Of a stretch of DNA of 64,000 nucleotides, positions 10,829-23,542 are shown one piece after another. The position numbers were made by a program, and so were the translations under genes. The first letter of the stretch is position 1. Every line of letters begins with the position of its first letter. The stretch is from Campanula takesimana (lineage: Eukaryota > Streptophyta > Magnoliopsida > Asterales > Campanulaceae): positions 1,914,490-1,978,489 of the forward strand of contig JAOWBW010000388.1 in NCBI GenBank assembly GCA_026119855.1, given 5' to 3'. Below the pieces are notes generated by a model. That model was not told where the DNA came from and did no database searches. It saw nothing but the letters and a program-made list of their open reading frames with translations.

Positions 10829-13800
10829 TTAGTTACTGGATCTTCTCAAGAAAGCTAATATGCCTAAGCCAGCTACTAAGGCTGCCCCTGCCGCTACAGC
10901 ACTGTATGCAGATGCCCATGCATCTGCCTGAACATAATCCAAACTTCCTCCCGCACTTGATCCTTTCCTCCGTCCAGGTGTTCCCGAATAATCTAAATGC
11001 AGTTTTAAGCCCTGTTCACATTAACCATTCATATGTCAGACTTCATTCCTTAAAGTGCAAAATAAAGCAACTTAACGTATAGTACTTTTTCAGAAATCAG
11101 TGAAATGTTAGTTCTGTAGCATATACTCCCTCCGTCCCACCACAAGTGACACTTATTTCCTTTCCGGTCCGTCCCAACAAAAGTGACACCGCCTAAAATG
11201 GAAATGTTTTAATATATTTATATTCAACCAACCCCACCATTTAACCTCACTCATTCTCTCTCTTCATTTTCTACCACTCATTTTATTCAACCAACACTAC
11301 TACTTACTTACCCCACCCATTCTCTCTCTTCATTTTTCTACCACACATATACTACATTTTCTTAATCTCCGTGTCCCAAAAGTTGGTGTCACTTGTGCCG
11401 AGACGGAGGGAGTATTGTCAAGAATGATGTGTGCTCAAAAGTACTTTCTCATTCCAAAATATGATGAAGACTTCAATACTTCGAAGTGAATAAGACCAAA
11501 TTCCCATATTTACATTAGAAACAAGTAAAATACAAAAAATCCAGTTAGACAACATAACACTTTGTTTAATAATATAACTAACCACATCAAGCTCTGCGAA
11601 AAGTATGATATGTCTACAAACCACATGCTTTATAACTCTTGAAAAAACAAGCAAATACTAATCAGTCTTTTAAGCAAAGGCGAAGTGTACCTCTTATTTG
11701 GAGCAACAAGAGTAAATATGAACATGTATGTGAAACTAGGAAGGTTGCAGTAGGGATCTGATAGCCGGTGTTAAACTTTGTCACAGTAATATGACATGAA
11801 ACGAAATTTAATACTCCCTCCGTCCCAGTTTAAGGTTTACTTTCTTTTTTGGTATGCCCCAATTTAATCTTCTTAGTTGTATTATTCCTTAAGTGGCAAA
11901 GGATGAATAGTGTTTTGGACAATCTTGTCCTCGTAAAGTTCATATATTACAAAAAAACCATCACTTACCTATCTACTTTTCACCCACTTGCTTTATGAAT
12001 GGACAATTATATCCTTCACCCACTACTATTCTTAACCCAAGTTTGCCTTGATTCATTAATAAGCATGCAAAGTCAAACTAAGAACCTTAAACCAGGACGG
12101 AGGCAGTATTTTATTCATTTTTATTTTCATCTTTTCAAATGGTTCTGTATTCCTGTTTCGCTTGATTTTCATCACTTATTTTTTTCTTGCAGATATTTTC
12201 TTAGCTCTCACGTTTTTTTATTTTTTTTGCCATCTCTCTACTTTTTCATTTTTCTTTTACCTCTTGATTGACAAGTACATATGTCAATTCATGTTAGCCA
12301 ACCTCAAATTGGGACTAAGGCTTTGTTGTCGTTGTTGATATTTGTGTTTTCCATAGATATTTAACTTTATAAATACTTGCTAATAAAGAATATGAAGAAA
12401 GCTTCGAACGTAAGTACTATCACTACGATCATTTGTCATATTACTTGAATATCAAATACTATAAGAGGGGTCAATGTACTCATTTAACATGCTACAAATA
12501 TTGCAAAAATGCACCTAAGTCTATGGTTCAATATGTTCTCCAAAAGCTAAAATGGATCATCGTGAAAACCCCAACATCAAGATACCACTCTTAATGTAAC
12601 ATTAAAATGTTGTGTTAGTTGTGCAAATTAATAAATTTTGAGTGATCAGAAAAGTGTCTATCCAGTCATATGATGTATTCCCTCCGTCCTAGTTTAAGGT
12701 TCTTACTTTCCTTTTTGGTATGTCTCAGTTTAAGGTTCTTAGTTGCTTTCCATAAATGGTAAAGTATGAACAGTGTTATGGACAATCTTGTCCTCATAAT
12801 GTTCATAGATTACAAAAGAACCTTTACATATATCCCTACTTTTTATCCACTTGCTTTCTGAATCGTGTTTTAAACATTTATGTCCCTAACTCCCTACTAT
12901 TGTTGACCCCATTTTGCCTTGGTTTCTTAATATGCGTAAAGTCAAACTAAGAATCTTAAACTGGGACGGAGGGAGTTTCTTTTCACTTTTGAGTTAATTT
13001 TAACTCCAAAAGTGCAGTTATACAACCTGATGATATTTCCTACTGTACTGGGACTACTGTTGCATTTATTATTTATATGCATGAAAATTCACGACACATT
13101 GTTTTTTTGTACAACAATATAAAAAGGTCTATTGACTTTTTTAACCCTTACTTTGATGAAGCTTCAGTTTTAACCACTCTAGTTTTTTTAGCAGTTTTAA
13201 TCACTTACTTGGAATATGCGTTCAATTTGCCCAGACACCCTAATTTCATCCAAAAATGTTAAAAATTAACAAAATGTTAAAATATTTAACAATAACTAAC
13301 CAAAGTTAACGAAATGGTGTTGAATTCCAGAGAGGAGTATGACTTAACCCACCAAGGACTGTTAACTGTACCTTTGACAAATTTGTGTTTGGGAACATAA
13401 TTTGACAAGAAGAATTTGGGGACACGAGGTTGGGGAAATGGGGGGCCGAATTCCAAAGAGGAGTGAGGGAACATGAGGGGGAAGGGTGGTTGAAGTGAGT
13501 GTGAAAGGGTGAGCGGAAAAGGGATGTGGGGTTGAAGAGGAGGGGTGGCTAGAGTGAGTATGATCCATGTTGGACCCACATAAGACTCCATGACATAAAC
13601 TTGGCCATTTACTCACTGACATAAACTTGGCCACACTAAGAATGTATTGCGAAAACCTACCAACTCCAACCTTCTACATGATCCCCAAAATGTAAAACAA
13701 AGATATCAAAATGACACCCTTTTAGGGGGATTTAACATCAAAATGCGCAACATGTCCAATTTATCCTTTCTGAGTGATATTAAGAAGTCCCATCCGGCAT

Positions 13801-16800
13801 ATAGTGGTAAAGTTCTAGATTATAATGGTTAACTTAGAGAGTGATGTTTATAACCTGGTGTGAATATTCCAAACTGTATAGCTTTGACTGTCTACTCAAT
13901 CAGAGAGAGGCAGAGAAAGGGGGAGAGAGAAGAGTAACAACAAATGCCACAGGTAGGCTGAAAAGCCAAACATACCTTCCAACCAAGTAACTTTGCATGC
14001 TCCACTGCTGCATTAAGATCGCTATCTGATGCCAGTACAACCTTGTCCTGGTCTTCATCTTCATACTACATAAATAGGTCCATGTAAGTAATAGATCAAC
14101 GATGAATAATGAAAAGGACTTATTCTCATAATGTGGGTAATACCAGAATCTGTGGGAGGTTGTGGCGCTCAATTTCGCCTCCTACTCTCTGAAGTATTGC
14201 AGTTATAAGATCTGTCAAACTTCGAGTATCTGATTCCAGAACAGGAACACACAAACAAGTCAATCAGATATTATAGCATAATGAAATTTAAATGCATAGT
14301 GAGTATCTGATCTCTAATTTCCTTCATTTATTTGAGATAATTACAAACCAATGCAACGTACTACCCTCTTGGTTACAGAAAAGGTAACCTACTCTTCTTT
14401 AACAACATAATGAAACGTACTTTTATCTCGGGTTACAAATAATGCAACCATGTTGGATGACGTTAAATTTTATTAACGAAATGAACAAATTCGTTAAATA
14501 AACTAACAATCGTTAATAAAGTAACATCCCTTTTATCTTCATTCTTCAACCTCATTTCATCTTTAGCAACACATAATCTAAGAAATACAATCAGATCTGG
14601 GTTAGTTGAAGCCCAATTCAAAAATTCAAACCCCAAATTCGAAATTGAAACCCTATATATGAATAGTTGAAGACCCAAATTCGAAATTGAACCCCCATAT
14701 CAAAACAGAACCCAAATCGAGCCCAGATCTATGTTGCGGGTTGTGTTTAGGATATTTGGCGACTTGTTATGACTGCCATCGAAAAGATTAGAGGCCAAAT
14801 CTGTGTGATTCGTCGATGTGGATTGCAGGTTAGACAGAGAGAGCTGCAATTGTTTTTTTTTTTTTTTTTTTTTAACCAGAGAAGAAGAGCGGAAAAGATG
14901 GACCAAAGAGATGCGCGCGTGTGAGGAGAGGCGACGAACGGGGGCTGGAGCTTGATGGTGATCGACGATGGAATTGTTGAATGGAAGAAGGGTTGCTCTT
15001 GAGTGATGAAAAGAAAGGTCAGGTCTGGTGGTTGGTGGTTGATGGCAGAGAGGGTGGTGATTTGTGGTGGATTTTGGAGGACTGGTGGTGGTGGGTGGCG
15101 GACAGATGATTGTGAGGAAGAAGACTACCAAATCCATTAAATAGGCTAACGAATGTTGATTTTATTTAACGGGTGTTAGTCATCGTTTTATTTTTTTGAC
15201 ATTTAGTTATCTTTTTTAACGTCGTTAGGGTGCGTTCCATTATATATAACAAATGGGTAAAGTACATTTCATTAAGATGTCAAATGGTAGTATGTTGCAT
15301 TAATTGTAACAAAGGCTATAGTACGTTACCCTACCTTGTCGTTCGCCCTCATTTATTTCATATGCAGAGTCTTGCGAATTACTGATTCATTATTTTAGTT
15401 TAGATCAGAACGTAAAGATCAAAGTGAACAAGCACCAGTTGCTGTGGGTAACATCTTTTGTAAAGGTAATGTAAAATGATAGTATACACATTGAAACAAA
15501 TAAGTTAAAACAAAAGTAATGATAGCTGCATGATGCTAGTAACAGAATAAGAAGCGTACCACAAATAAATCTATGCATACGGCCCCTTTTGTCTTGAATT
15601 TTGAAAGAAAACGTATTAGGCATGCTTGGTGAAGGAAAGGGGAGAGATCTCCCTGTTTCTCCCCCTTCGGAAGGCAATTTCAAGGAATTCTCACTGAGAT
15701 GACAATAGTAATATGTGAGTAAGCGAATAATACATATTTAGAACCATATTATGATATAATAATGCCAAAGATAATAACCTCCTTGTTTCTTCATCTTCAT
15801 CAGGGGTTAATTCCATTGCAGAGTCCCAAAATTTCTGCATCATGGAACTTGCTGCCTCATTACTAACTCCAGCAGTACTTCCCACCTGATTAAATCCAAA
15901 GAATAAAATGCCGCATCAAATCCAATGAACAAAATAAATTATATCGTGAAATATTTTCTAATAAATAATTCTTGATACTTCTTGATAAACCATGAGCTTT
16001 AGTGCCTCTAAGTTTCATGTTGTAACTATAAAAGAAGGTCAAGAAAAGTGTCCTTTTTATGCATGAAATTCATCCTCTCTTTTTTTTCTTTTCGAGAAGT
16101 TCATTTTCCTATTAAGGTAAAGGAAAAGACAATCTGGAGGAGGGCACGCAAGAGAAAGGATTTGTTGACCACTAATACAGTAATACTCGGTACAAGAAAG
16201 TCCATCATAACATCAATGTATCTTGTTGACCATCAACAAGGTAATACACAGAAAATCATGAAATCAGTGGTTCTAAGTGACCTAACATAGATGGTATGGT
16301 TTGTGACTTGATGTCCTTAAGGAAAAGGGTACATCTGAATATCCGAATACATTTTGTTTAAGAGAAGATTCCCGACTATCGAGAATTATTTTATAGACAC
16401 TACTGAATTACACAAAAATTCTACTTGGCATCTCCAATAGAAACAAGTGCATAAACACCTAAACTAAACACCAAACTTCTTTAGAATGGAAGCTATGGCT
16501 GACATTTGATCTTTTAAGCGACATAGCTAAAGCAAGAAAAGATAAACCAGGTCTAAGTGATCTTTTTTAAATTAACATTTATTGATCCTGAAATACACAC
16601 TCCACTTACTGTGGCTACAGCAGCGTGAGTTATATGAAGAACATCAACAACAGCAACAACGATTCCATCTGCATTAATCATTCACTATTATTAGAGTTAT
16701 ACACGAATCGTACATTATACAAACTTTGATCTCCTTGTGATGGTAAATTTACCTTTATCAACAACAGGAAGGTGTAAGAATTTCCCATCATGCATGGTAT

Positions 16801-19800
16801 GTAGGGCATCAACAATAGGTGTGTCAACTGTCGCACATTCTGGATTCGGTGTCATCACCTGTATATGAATCAGAGTATGAAGCCATATTGGAAATAACAA
16901 CCTCCCAGAAGCATATGAAAATAAGCATGTGACAGGGGACTGGCTGACAAAAATTAAAGATTCCACCAAACTTGGAAAAAGGACTTGAGATTTTGCACCA
17001 GGAGACAAGATTCAGAAATTACTTTCGAGGAAAATTACAATGCAAATACCCATCAGGAATGAGGCAGTTACCTTCTCTACTAGGGTTGAATCAGGGGGGA
17101 GATCTTGTGATATCACCCGCATCAATATATCCTTGGAGCTAAGATAAGTAAAATTTACGTGTTAATAAACAGCTTTACTATCTTATAAATATGGAAATAC
17201 TATGATTCTTATTCTGGACATGAAGACAGGCCAGCAACAGATAATGGAGATGAAACTCACGTTAGAATTCCCCGTGGCTTGTGGTCCACTGTTACAACAG
17301 CTGAGCTTATCCGACACTCGAGCATCTTTTTTGCTGCCATTACTACGGTGTCGGATGGGGAAACAGTCACAATCCTGAATAAATGCACAAGTAGTGTGAT
17401 AATGTAACATATTAACCCGGACAGTTTCTCCACAAATACTAACAACAGGACATTAATAGTAATGGACAAGTAAAAGTGATGGTATTACCTACTTTGAATT
17501 CTCCGTAATGATAGTAGACAAGGAGGGCTTGAACATCCGCTCTCGAAGTGTTTCGATAAATGTATTTGGACCTGAACACCAATAAAATATAATATTGGGT
17601 GAATTTAATGTCACAAGGGAATAAGGCAGGTATTCAGCAGATCTCTAATATATAATCCCTTGTTCCTATCATGGTTCACCTTTGAATTCTGATTAAGGAG
17701 AGGGAAGGGGATGGGGGTATATTAGTATCGTCTAAATTAGTCATAACTTCAAACATGTTTGAGTATATACCCAAGAAGTTTATTTTTACATGGGGAGTAC
17801 AGATGAAAATGTAAGAAAATTGCAAGAAAATATTCTGAAGTTGACTTTTTGATTGGTATGGAGGGAGTATATATGATAATGTAACTGCAAGTGCTGAAGG
17901 ATAACGAAGGTGACATTTCCACTAACCAGAGGCAGATGTTCCCCAGTGTTTTTCAACACCTTCAACAGCAGCTGCTATGGCCTTGCCCTTTTCAGCTGCC
18001 CTTTCCATACGAGCAATAGCATCATATAAACATTTTGCTATATCAAGCAAAGCAATAACCTCTCCGTTCTCTACAACAGGCAAATGTCTGAATTTTCCTG
18101 CAGTCAGAATAACGTGCAGTGACAGGATTAGAGAGATTTTTTTGAAAATCAATAACGCATCTTTCCCATTTCCACCAACCTTGCACCATCTTTTGGAGGG
18201 CTTCAACAGCAAGAGTGTCCGAAAGTACAAAGACGGGGTTCCTTGTCATGACCTTTGAAACAGGCGTATCCTCAAGACTAAGCTCACGGGCGATAACTCT
18301 TGTTGCTATATCCTTTAATCTCAGACAGCACAAGTCAAATTTAAGTCATGTTCTGAATAAACCAAAAATATGGGGAAGGGGAATCATATATTCCTTGTGT
18401 AACACAAATATGATTCCACAAAAGTAATACCTTGTCTGTTAGGATTCCACACAGTAAGGCATTGGAGTCTGTTAACAATAAAGCATCAACCCTACGGGCA
18501 GCCATTCGGCGGCAAGCTTCATGAATACTTGTTGTTTCAGGTACTGTCAGGGCCTTTGATAGTCGCAACCGCTTCACGGTACGCTCTCCAGTTAGTCCCC
18601 TGTTCCCAAGACAAATTAAAATGGAAACTCAACTTTTAGCTCCCTAAACCAAATTGTTACTCCACCATGGTGTATGCGCATTTTTGCACTCAACATTATT
18701 GAGCTGACATTCCTTTACAATTTATCAGAGGTATTGCACCATGTATACCGATAGAGATGTAGACATGCATATACTTTGCATTGTGTCTACATATGTTAGA
18801 TATAGAGTGTGGGATACATATAATCGGCATCCTTAGAACGTGCGTCCCATGCCACTCTCTTTCCGTGATAAGTCATCGTTCCGCAGTTATAAGGAAATCC
18901 ATATCTTAGTGTTCCCTTGATTGAACAAGTTAGTGGTGAACCTTCTTTTCCGCAAATGGGAATCATCAAGGAGTTATGGATTGGAGGCTAGAATGGTGGA
19001 GTTAGCAACGTGGCCCAATTGGGGGACCACACGTGGCCTAGCTAGGGCAAAAGGGGGAGTTGCAGGATTGGTCCTCACAAGGGACACGCGACATCATTCC
19101 ACGAATCCGTACGAGCAAACCAATGAGAGGTCGCCAACATTCGGTACGGATCCCATGACTCATCATGTGTGCGGTACGGACGTGCGCGGTATGGATCCTA
19201 CAGCTCGGGCTCTATAAATATTTGGCTCATTTGTCAAGGTCAGCTACAGTAACTCACGTGCAATATGCTCCCGCAATATTTGTTCTCTCCTAACCCTTGT
19301 TAGTCCCTATTATCGCTCCTTATCTCCATTTCTCTTTGGTGGTTTGTGTGTAACTTCTGCTATAAACCCACTATATAATATCTTAGAGGACTACCCTCCT
19401 ACATTGAGCACTGTTCATATATATTTGGCCAATGTATAAATCATTTGTAATTTTGGTGTGAAGTGGATATGGGTATAAAACATTTACGTTGGGGTCAAGT
19501 TTAAAGTGTTTAAGGTATTTATGAATTTACACCTACACCATAGGAGGTATGAAAAAAATCCAGGGCATAAAGACTCCAAGCCGTCCCCCTGCAACCAGCT
19601 GACCCCAGAACGAATTCTTGTCTTGTTAAGTGTGAGATGCCCTTCAAGTAGTTGCGGTTAAAAAGTTACAGTACTGTATCAACTATCAACTGAAATAAAA
19701 AATGATACTTATTCTACTTGTCTTCTTAAAAGATTGTCAAAGACAGGTCATTATCGCACTCACAAAGGTGATTTATTTTATCCCTTGTTCTTTTTTAGGG

Positions 19801-20644
19801 TATCGATCATGTAGAAGAAGAATGTAAGAAAGTTTTTTTTTTTTTTTTTGATGTCCCATTTGTTTCGTTGAGAATGATTTTCAGAAAATAATTTGCCATT
19901 GCTGCTTGGACTATTTTCTTGATTTCAACAACTTTTGACACAAGCAGTACACATGCTGCTCCCTATTGGGGATTAGGTGCAGTGCAGCAATCAGCAACTA
20001 AAAGATAAACTCAAACAAATTTGATAGTTGTCAAGGTATATGGAATCCCAAACAATGCACTCCCATTTCTAAAACATTGTCTTTACTGCTGGATGTCAGC
20101 TAGATGTATCTTACTTCAAATCTGGTACATGAAAAACTACATGTTTGTTACTTTACAAGCTTTCAGGCCTTCAATTCAGCTGCACTTGACTATCATGATA
20201 GCATCTCTAAACGGATCAAACTATTCGTGAGTTCAACATCCCATGCCTAACCATTTTTTTACTTTTAATTTTGTGCGTTCATTTGGCAGCAAGAAAATCT
20301 TTTCAGGGAAAAAGTAATAATCATCAATTTCAATTGTTTCACCTTGACGAATATACCAAATTATTTTCCTTTTGATACATTCATACCCAAAGTAAAACAG
20401 AAAGCAAAAGTGTTATTCAATTGACTGAATTCAGGTTGATTTCATGGTGCTATATAAAGGAGAATCACGATTCAATCAAATAAAGAGCATAAATCTATAT
20501 ATAAACATACATGGAACGAGAAGTAGCAAGGGATTTTTGGGGAGGATCGGAAGCTCCATTTTCAGAAGCTTTCTTCTTAGCTTTTGTAGCTGCGCTTGAA
20601 AATGACATACTTCTCCTAGAAGAACCTCCTTGACTTGTCGTCAT
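10829..20644 (-). CDS. CBS domain and PB1 domain membrane-anchored protein (CBSCBSPB type)
   Basis: Fourteen minus-strand exons: 20644-20511, 18599-18431, 18312-18180, 18097-17927, 17571-17493, 17374-17261, 17138-17072, 16858-16753, 16668-16610, 15885-15779, 15693-15560, 14229-14144, 14065-13976 and 11011-10829. All junctions keep phase and give 543 residues. After a Ser/Lys-rich N-terminus come two pairs of CBS motifs (about residues 58-200 and 204-344; for example KVMTRNPVFVLSDTLAVEAL, HLPVVENGEVIALLDI). CBS pairs usually bind adenine nucleotides. A PB1 domain follows at about 408-492 (FSFKIQDKRGRMHRF, YEDEDQDKVVLASDSDL), a protein-interaction fold. A hydrophobic helix at about 518-538 near the C-terminus looks like a tail anchor. 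This matches the plant CBSCBSPB family. The partner and ligand are unknown. Introns hold many transposons. Confidence 0.93.
11126..11412. mobile_element. Stowaway-type MITE, family E
   Basis: About 287 bp with CTCCCTCCGTCCCACCACAA and GAGACGGAGGGAG ends between TA dinucleotides. The arms carry complementary AAGTGACAC / GTGTCACTT segments. It lies in the last intron of the CBS-PB1 gene. Confidence 0.75.
11814..12106. mobile_element. Stowaway-type MITE, family B
   Basis: TA-flanked, with CTCCCTCCGTCCCAGTTTAA at the left and CAGGACGGAGGCAG at the right. The interior is shared with 12678-12975 and 37008-37300, and with 7870-8177 inverted. It lies in the last intron of the CBS-PB1 gene. Confidence 0.75.
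12107..12340 (+). mobile_element. RTE 3'-end fragment
   Basis: A T-rich low-complexity tract followed by CATGTTAGCCAACCTCAAAT, GGGACTAAGGCTTTGTTGTC and TTGTTG repeats. This is the same tail as the RTE at 4200-5372, in truncated form. The left limit is approximate. Confidence 0.65.
12678..12975. mobile_element. Stowaway-type MITE, family B
   Basis: Ends CCCTCCGTCC and GGGACGGAGGGAG. The interior includes GGACAATCTTGTCCTCATAA, common to the other family B copies. It lies in the last intron of the CBS-PB1 gene. Confidence 0.75.
14334..15348. mobile_element. Mutator-like element, possible Pack-MULE
   Basis: About 1.0 kb in the CBS-PB1 intron between exons 11 and 12. Identical 10-bp direct repeats TCATTTATTT flank it (14324-14333 and 15349-15358). 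The two ends are imperfect inverted repeats of 100 bp or more, sharing AATGCAAC[G/A]TACTACC and AATGAAA[C/T]GTACTTT in complement, although the left end lacks about 30 bases found at the right. The interior (about 14580-15137) has a genic look with a minus-strand open frame of 145 codons, but I recognise no protein. It could carry captured host sequence. Confidence 0.55.
18780..19400 (+). mobile_element. possible LTR or retroelement promoter fragment
   Basis: In the first intron of the CBS-PB1 gene, a stretch less AT-rich than its surroundings ends in a promoter-like segment with TATAAATA at 19213-19220. It looks like the U3/R part of a retrotransposon LTR, but I could not find matching target duplications or a partner LTR. 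Limits are rough. Confidence 0.3.
19401..20510. other. remainder of CBS-PB1 intron 1
   Basis: AT-rich intron without recognised elements apart from a T run near 19834-19850. Confidence 0.5.
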
Positions 20645-21197
20645 TATCACCAAATCTCTGCAACAAAGTCAAACGACGAAACCTCTATCAATAAAATTCA
20701 CAATCTGAACATAAAAACATAGATTCGTTTACAAAAAAAAAAAAAAAAAAAACTGACCTGATTAAAATCTCTCAAACATAAACAGACCAAAACAGAACGC
20801 GGAGCAAAATCCAACGGGGGAATCGTTGGATAGAGCTGTGATCGGAGGATGAGATTTTCCGGGAAAATCAAGAAGAATTTTCCGGGAAAATGCACCGATC
20901 AGGAGAACAAGGTAGGAAACCCTAAGGTATGGGAGGGAGATTGAGATTGAGATTGTTGAGAAATTGAATTTGTTCGGAGGTGAGGAGCAATGGATATCGG
21001 GCCAATGAAATGCTAGCACGTCTACGAATATGAAGGAGTGAAAGGTTCCAATTTCGGAGGAGGAAATGAGGCGTTGAAATTGGGAGTTAAATTTGGCAAC
21101 CCATTAATGACCCAGATTCTGTTTAGTACAGTACGAGTATTACCAACCCACTAATTTGTTGTACCCCACACCCACAGTACAGATCACTTTAATATAA

Positions 21198-21380
21198 GGG
21201 TAAATATAAAGTCACAAAAAAAATTCACAAAATTTGGCTTACAAAATGAGGTGTCATGATTTTTATTGGTGCTTTTAATTAGAGTGTGCCGGGTCCACAA
21301 CCGATTTAATCAATAAAATATCGCCACCTCATTTTGTATCCATCATTTTGTAAAATTCTTTTGTGCCCCTAGCATTGCCC
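21198..21380. mobile_element. Mutator-like MITE, copy 2
   Basis: A 183-bp element ending GCATTGCCC. Flanking 9-mers TTAATATAA and TAAATATAA agree at eight positions. The interior carries TTAATTAGAGTGTGCCGGGT, common to all copies. Confidence 0.8.
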
Positions 21381-21391
21381 TAAATATAATA

Positions 21392-21657
21392 CTCCCACCG
21401 TCCCTCTTTATATTACAAAAAATGAGTCAGACATATTAATTAAGGAAAAAGTGAAAAATGTGATATGTTGTGAGTGTAGATGGTTGGGTGGGAGAGAAAA
21501 AGTAGGATGAAAAATAGTTAGTGGATAGTTGTTGTGAATATGACAAGTAGGTCCCACCATTTTAAAAGTATTAAAATATTTTCGTTTTAGGATTTTATAG
21601 GTTAAAATGGGATAACCAAATTGATAATTTTTGAAGATAAAAAAGGGACGGAGGGAG
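21392..21657. mobile_element. Stowaway-type MITE
   Basis: CTCCCACCGTCCC and GGGACGGAGGGAG ends between TA dinucleotides. It begins 11 bp after the neighbouring Mutator-like MITE. Confidence 0.75.
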
Positions 21658-22240
21658 TATGTACATTGTACAACGTGTAGTCGTCTACGGGCGGCTTTTC
21701 ACACCTTGGCTCTCTCCCCTGATAAGCTTTTGTTTTTCTCTACGTTAGAAAGAAGATGGTAAAATAAATATTCTTCGTCTCATAAATAATTGAAAATTTT
21801 GAGAAAAACTTGTTTTACACTCGTTTAAGTGTAAAACTTGTTTTTCATCATTAAATATAAAATAAAATCTCTTGATGTAAAACATGTTTTACACATTTTA
21901 AATGTAAAACAAGTTTTTCATAACACTAACTCCATAAATAAACACTACCTCAGTAAAAAAAAATGTTATAATCTTGAAATGATAAAAAATTTCACATCTG
22001 ACCAACAAAACTTTACAGTTAATTAATGTGAGACAATATTTAAATCAAATATCAAAAACAAGCTCACTTTTAAAACGGGGTATGAATTGAATTCGTATAC
22101 ACTGAGTGGAGTTTTATTAAATTGTTATAAAGTGGGATTGACGGTATTTTGAGAAAGGGGAGAATTTTGGGGGGGGGGGAAACAAGTCACTCCTATACAT
22201 AACTCGTTATCTTCTTTCGAAAAATAAAATAAAATACATA

Positions 22241-22422
22241 GAACAATGCTAGGGGCACAAAATAAATTCACAAAATCTTTCTCACAACATGAGGTGACGA
22301 TATTTTATTGGTTGCATCGATAATGAACCCGCCACACTCTAATTAAAAACACCAATAAAATTTTGATACCTAAGATTTTGTGAGCAAGTTTTTGTGATTT
22401 TTTTGTGCCCCTAATATTATTC
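22241..22422. mobile_element. Mutator-like MITE, copy 3
   Basis: A 182-bp element with ends GAACAATGCTAGGGGCAC and GTGCCCCTAATATTATTC. Perfect 9-bp duplications AAATACATA lie at 22232-22240 and 22423-22431, the clearest insertion in the family. Confidence 0.9.
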
Positions 22423-22885
22423 AAATACATATTTCAAAAAAAAAATGAAAAAGTCATACACCCTCGGTACGTTTTCTATATTACTCCTTGGAAGCATGAA
22501 AGAGCCACACACACCCCTGGATTTAGTATTACTCAGGAAAGTGATTATTAATGGAACACTGAAAAAGAAAAATTAGTGTAAATTATTTCGAGATGGTCAA
22601 AGTAATTTTGAGATGAAAAAAAAAATCCCTAAACGAGTGTCCAAATTTCTTTTTAAGAGACATAACATTTTGTACAATTTGGTGGCAAAATTCAAATTTA
22701 ATCTTATAATCATCTTTACAAACATTTAGTTTTTGCAAGTATAAAGAGAACGGTGAAAAAAAATACTGTAAAAAAAACATTTAGGGGCAAAGTTATGATC
22801 AAAATGGACACTCATTTTAGGACAAAAATTCCCAGAAAATGGACACTCATTTAAGGACGGATATTGTTTTGAAAATAAGCGAGTA

Positions 22886-23125
22886 CTCCCTCCGTCCCAC
22901 TCGAATTAGCAAAATTTCTATTTGGGTGTCTCATTCGAATTAGGACAACCCAAAAATAGAAGTGTTTTATTTAATTGGGCCCACATTCACATTCACACCA
23001 ATTTTCAACTTATTATTTTCTATCCCACTTTCTCTCTCTTACTTCACTTTTCATACTCATAACACCAACTCTATTAACACTTTTTTCTTAATCCCCATGC
23101 CCAACCCACAAAAATCTTAATTCAA
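22886..23125. mobile_element. Stowaway-type MITE, right end lost
   Basis: Begins CTCCCTCCGTCCCACTCGAA after TA and matches the element at 34019-34273 through most of its length, but the GGGACGGAGGGAG end is missing. It lies about 200 bp before the DUF3339 start. Confidence 0.6.
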
Positions 23126-23332
23126 GTAATAAACAACTATCAAGGCTATCACAAGAAAATCACAGCCGTCCAAAACCCCTGTTTCAAAACTTAGAAAAAC
23201 GCAAAACCGACAGGTTCAACATCCCCCCCAAAACCCACTTTACATCTGCTTCATCAACAATCACAAATCCCCTATTCCTCACTCACTCAGATTGCTAGAA
23301 TTTGATCTTGAATTTGAATTTGAACAAGTAGG

Positions 23333-23542
23333 ATGGCGGATTGGGGGCCGGTACTGGTAGCGGTGGCGCTGTTCGTGCTGTTGACGCCAGGGCTTTTGTT
23401 CCAGATCCCCGGCGGGAATCGGGTGGTGGAGTTCGGCAACATGCACACAAGCGCCGCCTCCATTGTCGTTCATACCATCTTCTTCTTCGGCCTCATCACA
23501 ATCTTCCTCATCGCCATTGGCGTTCACATCACTTCCAACTAG
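23333..23542 (+). CDS. DUF3339 small membrane protein
   Basis: A single-exon frame of 69 residues beginning MADWGPVLVAVALFVLLTPG. Two hydrophobic segments (about 6-24 and 44-65) are joined by a short loop with the conserved QIPGGNRVVEFGNM, followed by HTSAAS. Length and motif are those of plant DUF3339 proteins, which are uniformly about 70 residues. Their function is not established. The frame is GC-rich relative to its surroundings. It shares an 800-base 3' spacer with the convergent SEP-like gene. Confidence 0.93.
   Translation: MADWGPVLVAVALFVLLTPGLLFQIPGGNRVVEFGNMHTSAASIVVHTIFFFGLITIFLIAIGVHITSN

Larger units (their letters stand above)
20645..23332. other. divergent spacer between CBS-PB1 and DUF3339 genes
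   Basis: This holds both promoters and four small transposons: two Mutator-like MITEs (21198-21380, 22241-22422) and two Stowaway elements (21392-21657, 22886-23125). Short repeats of GTAAAACTTGTTTT and its complement occur near 21810-21920. Confidence 0.6.

Noticed and set aside
14700..15137. Minus-strand 145-codon frame
   Set aside because: Pro/Thr/Ser/His-rich with a poly-Lys run from a homopolymer and no recognisable domain; it lies inside a transposon-like insert, so it is not listed as a gene.
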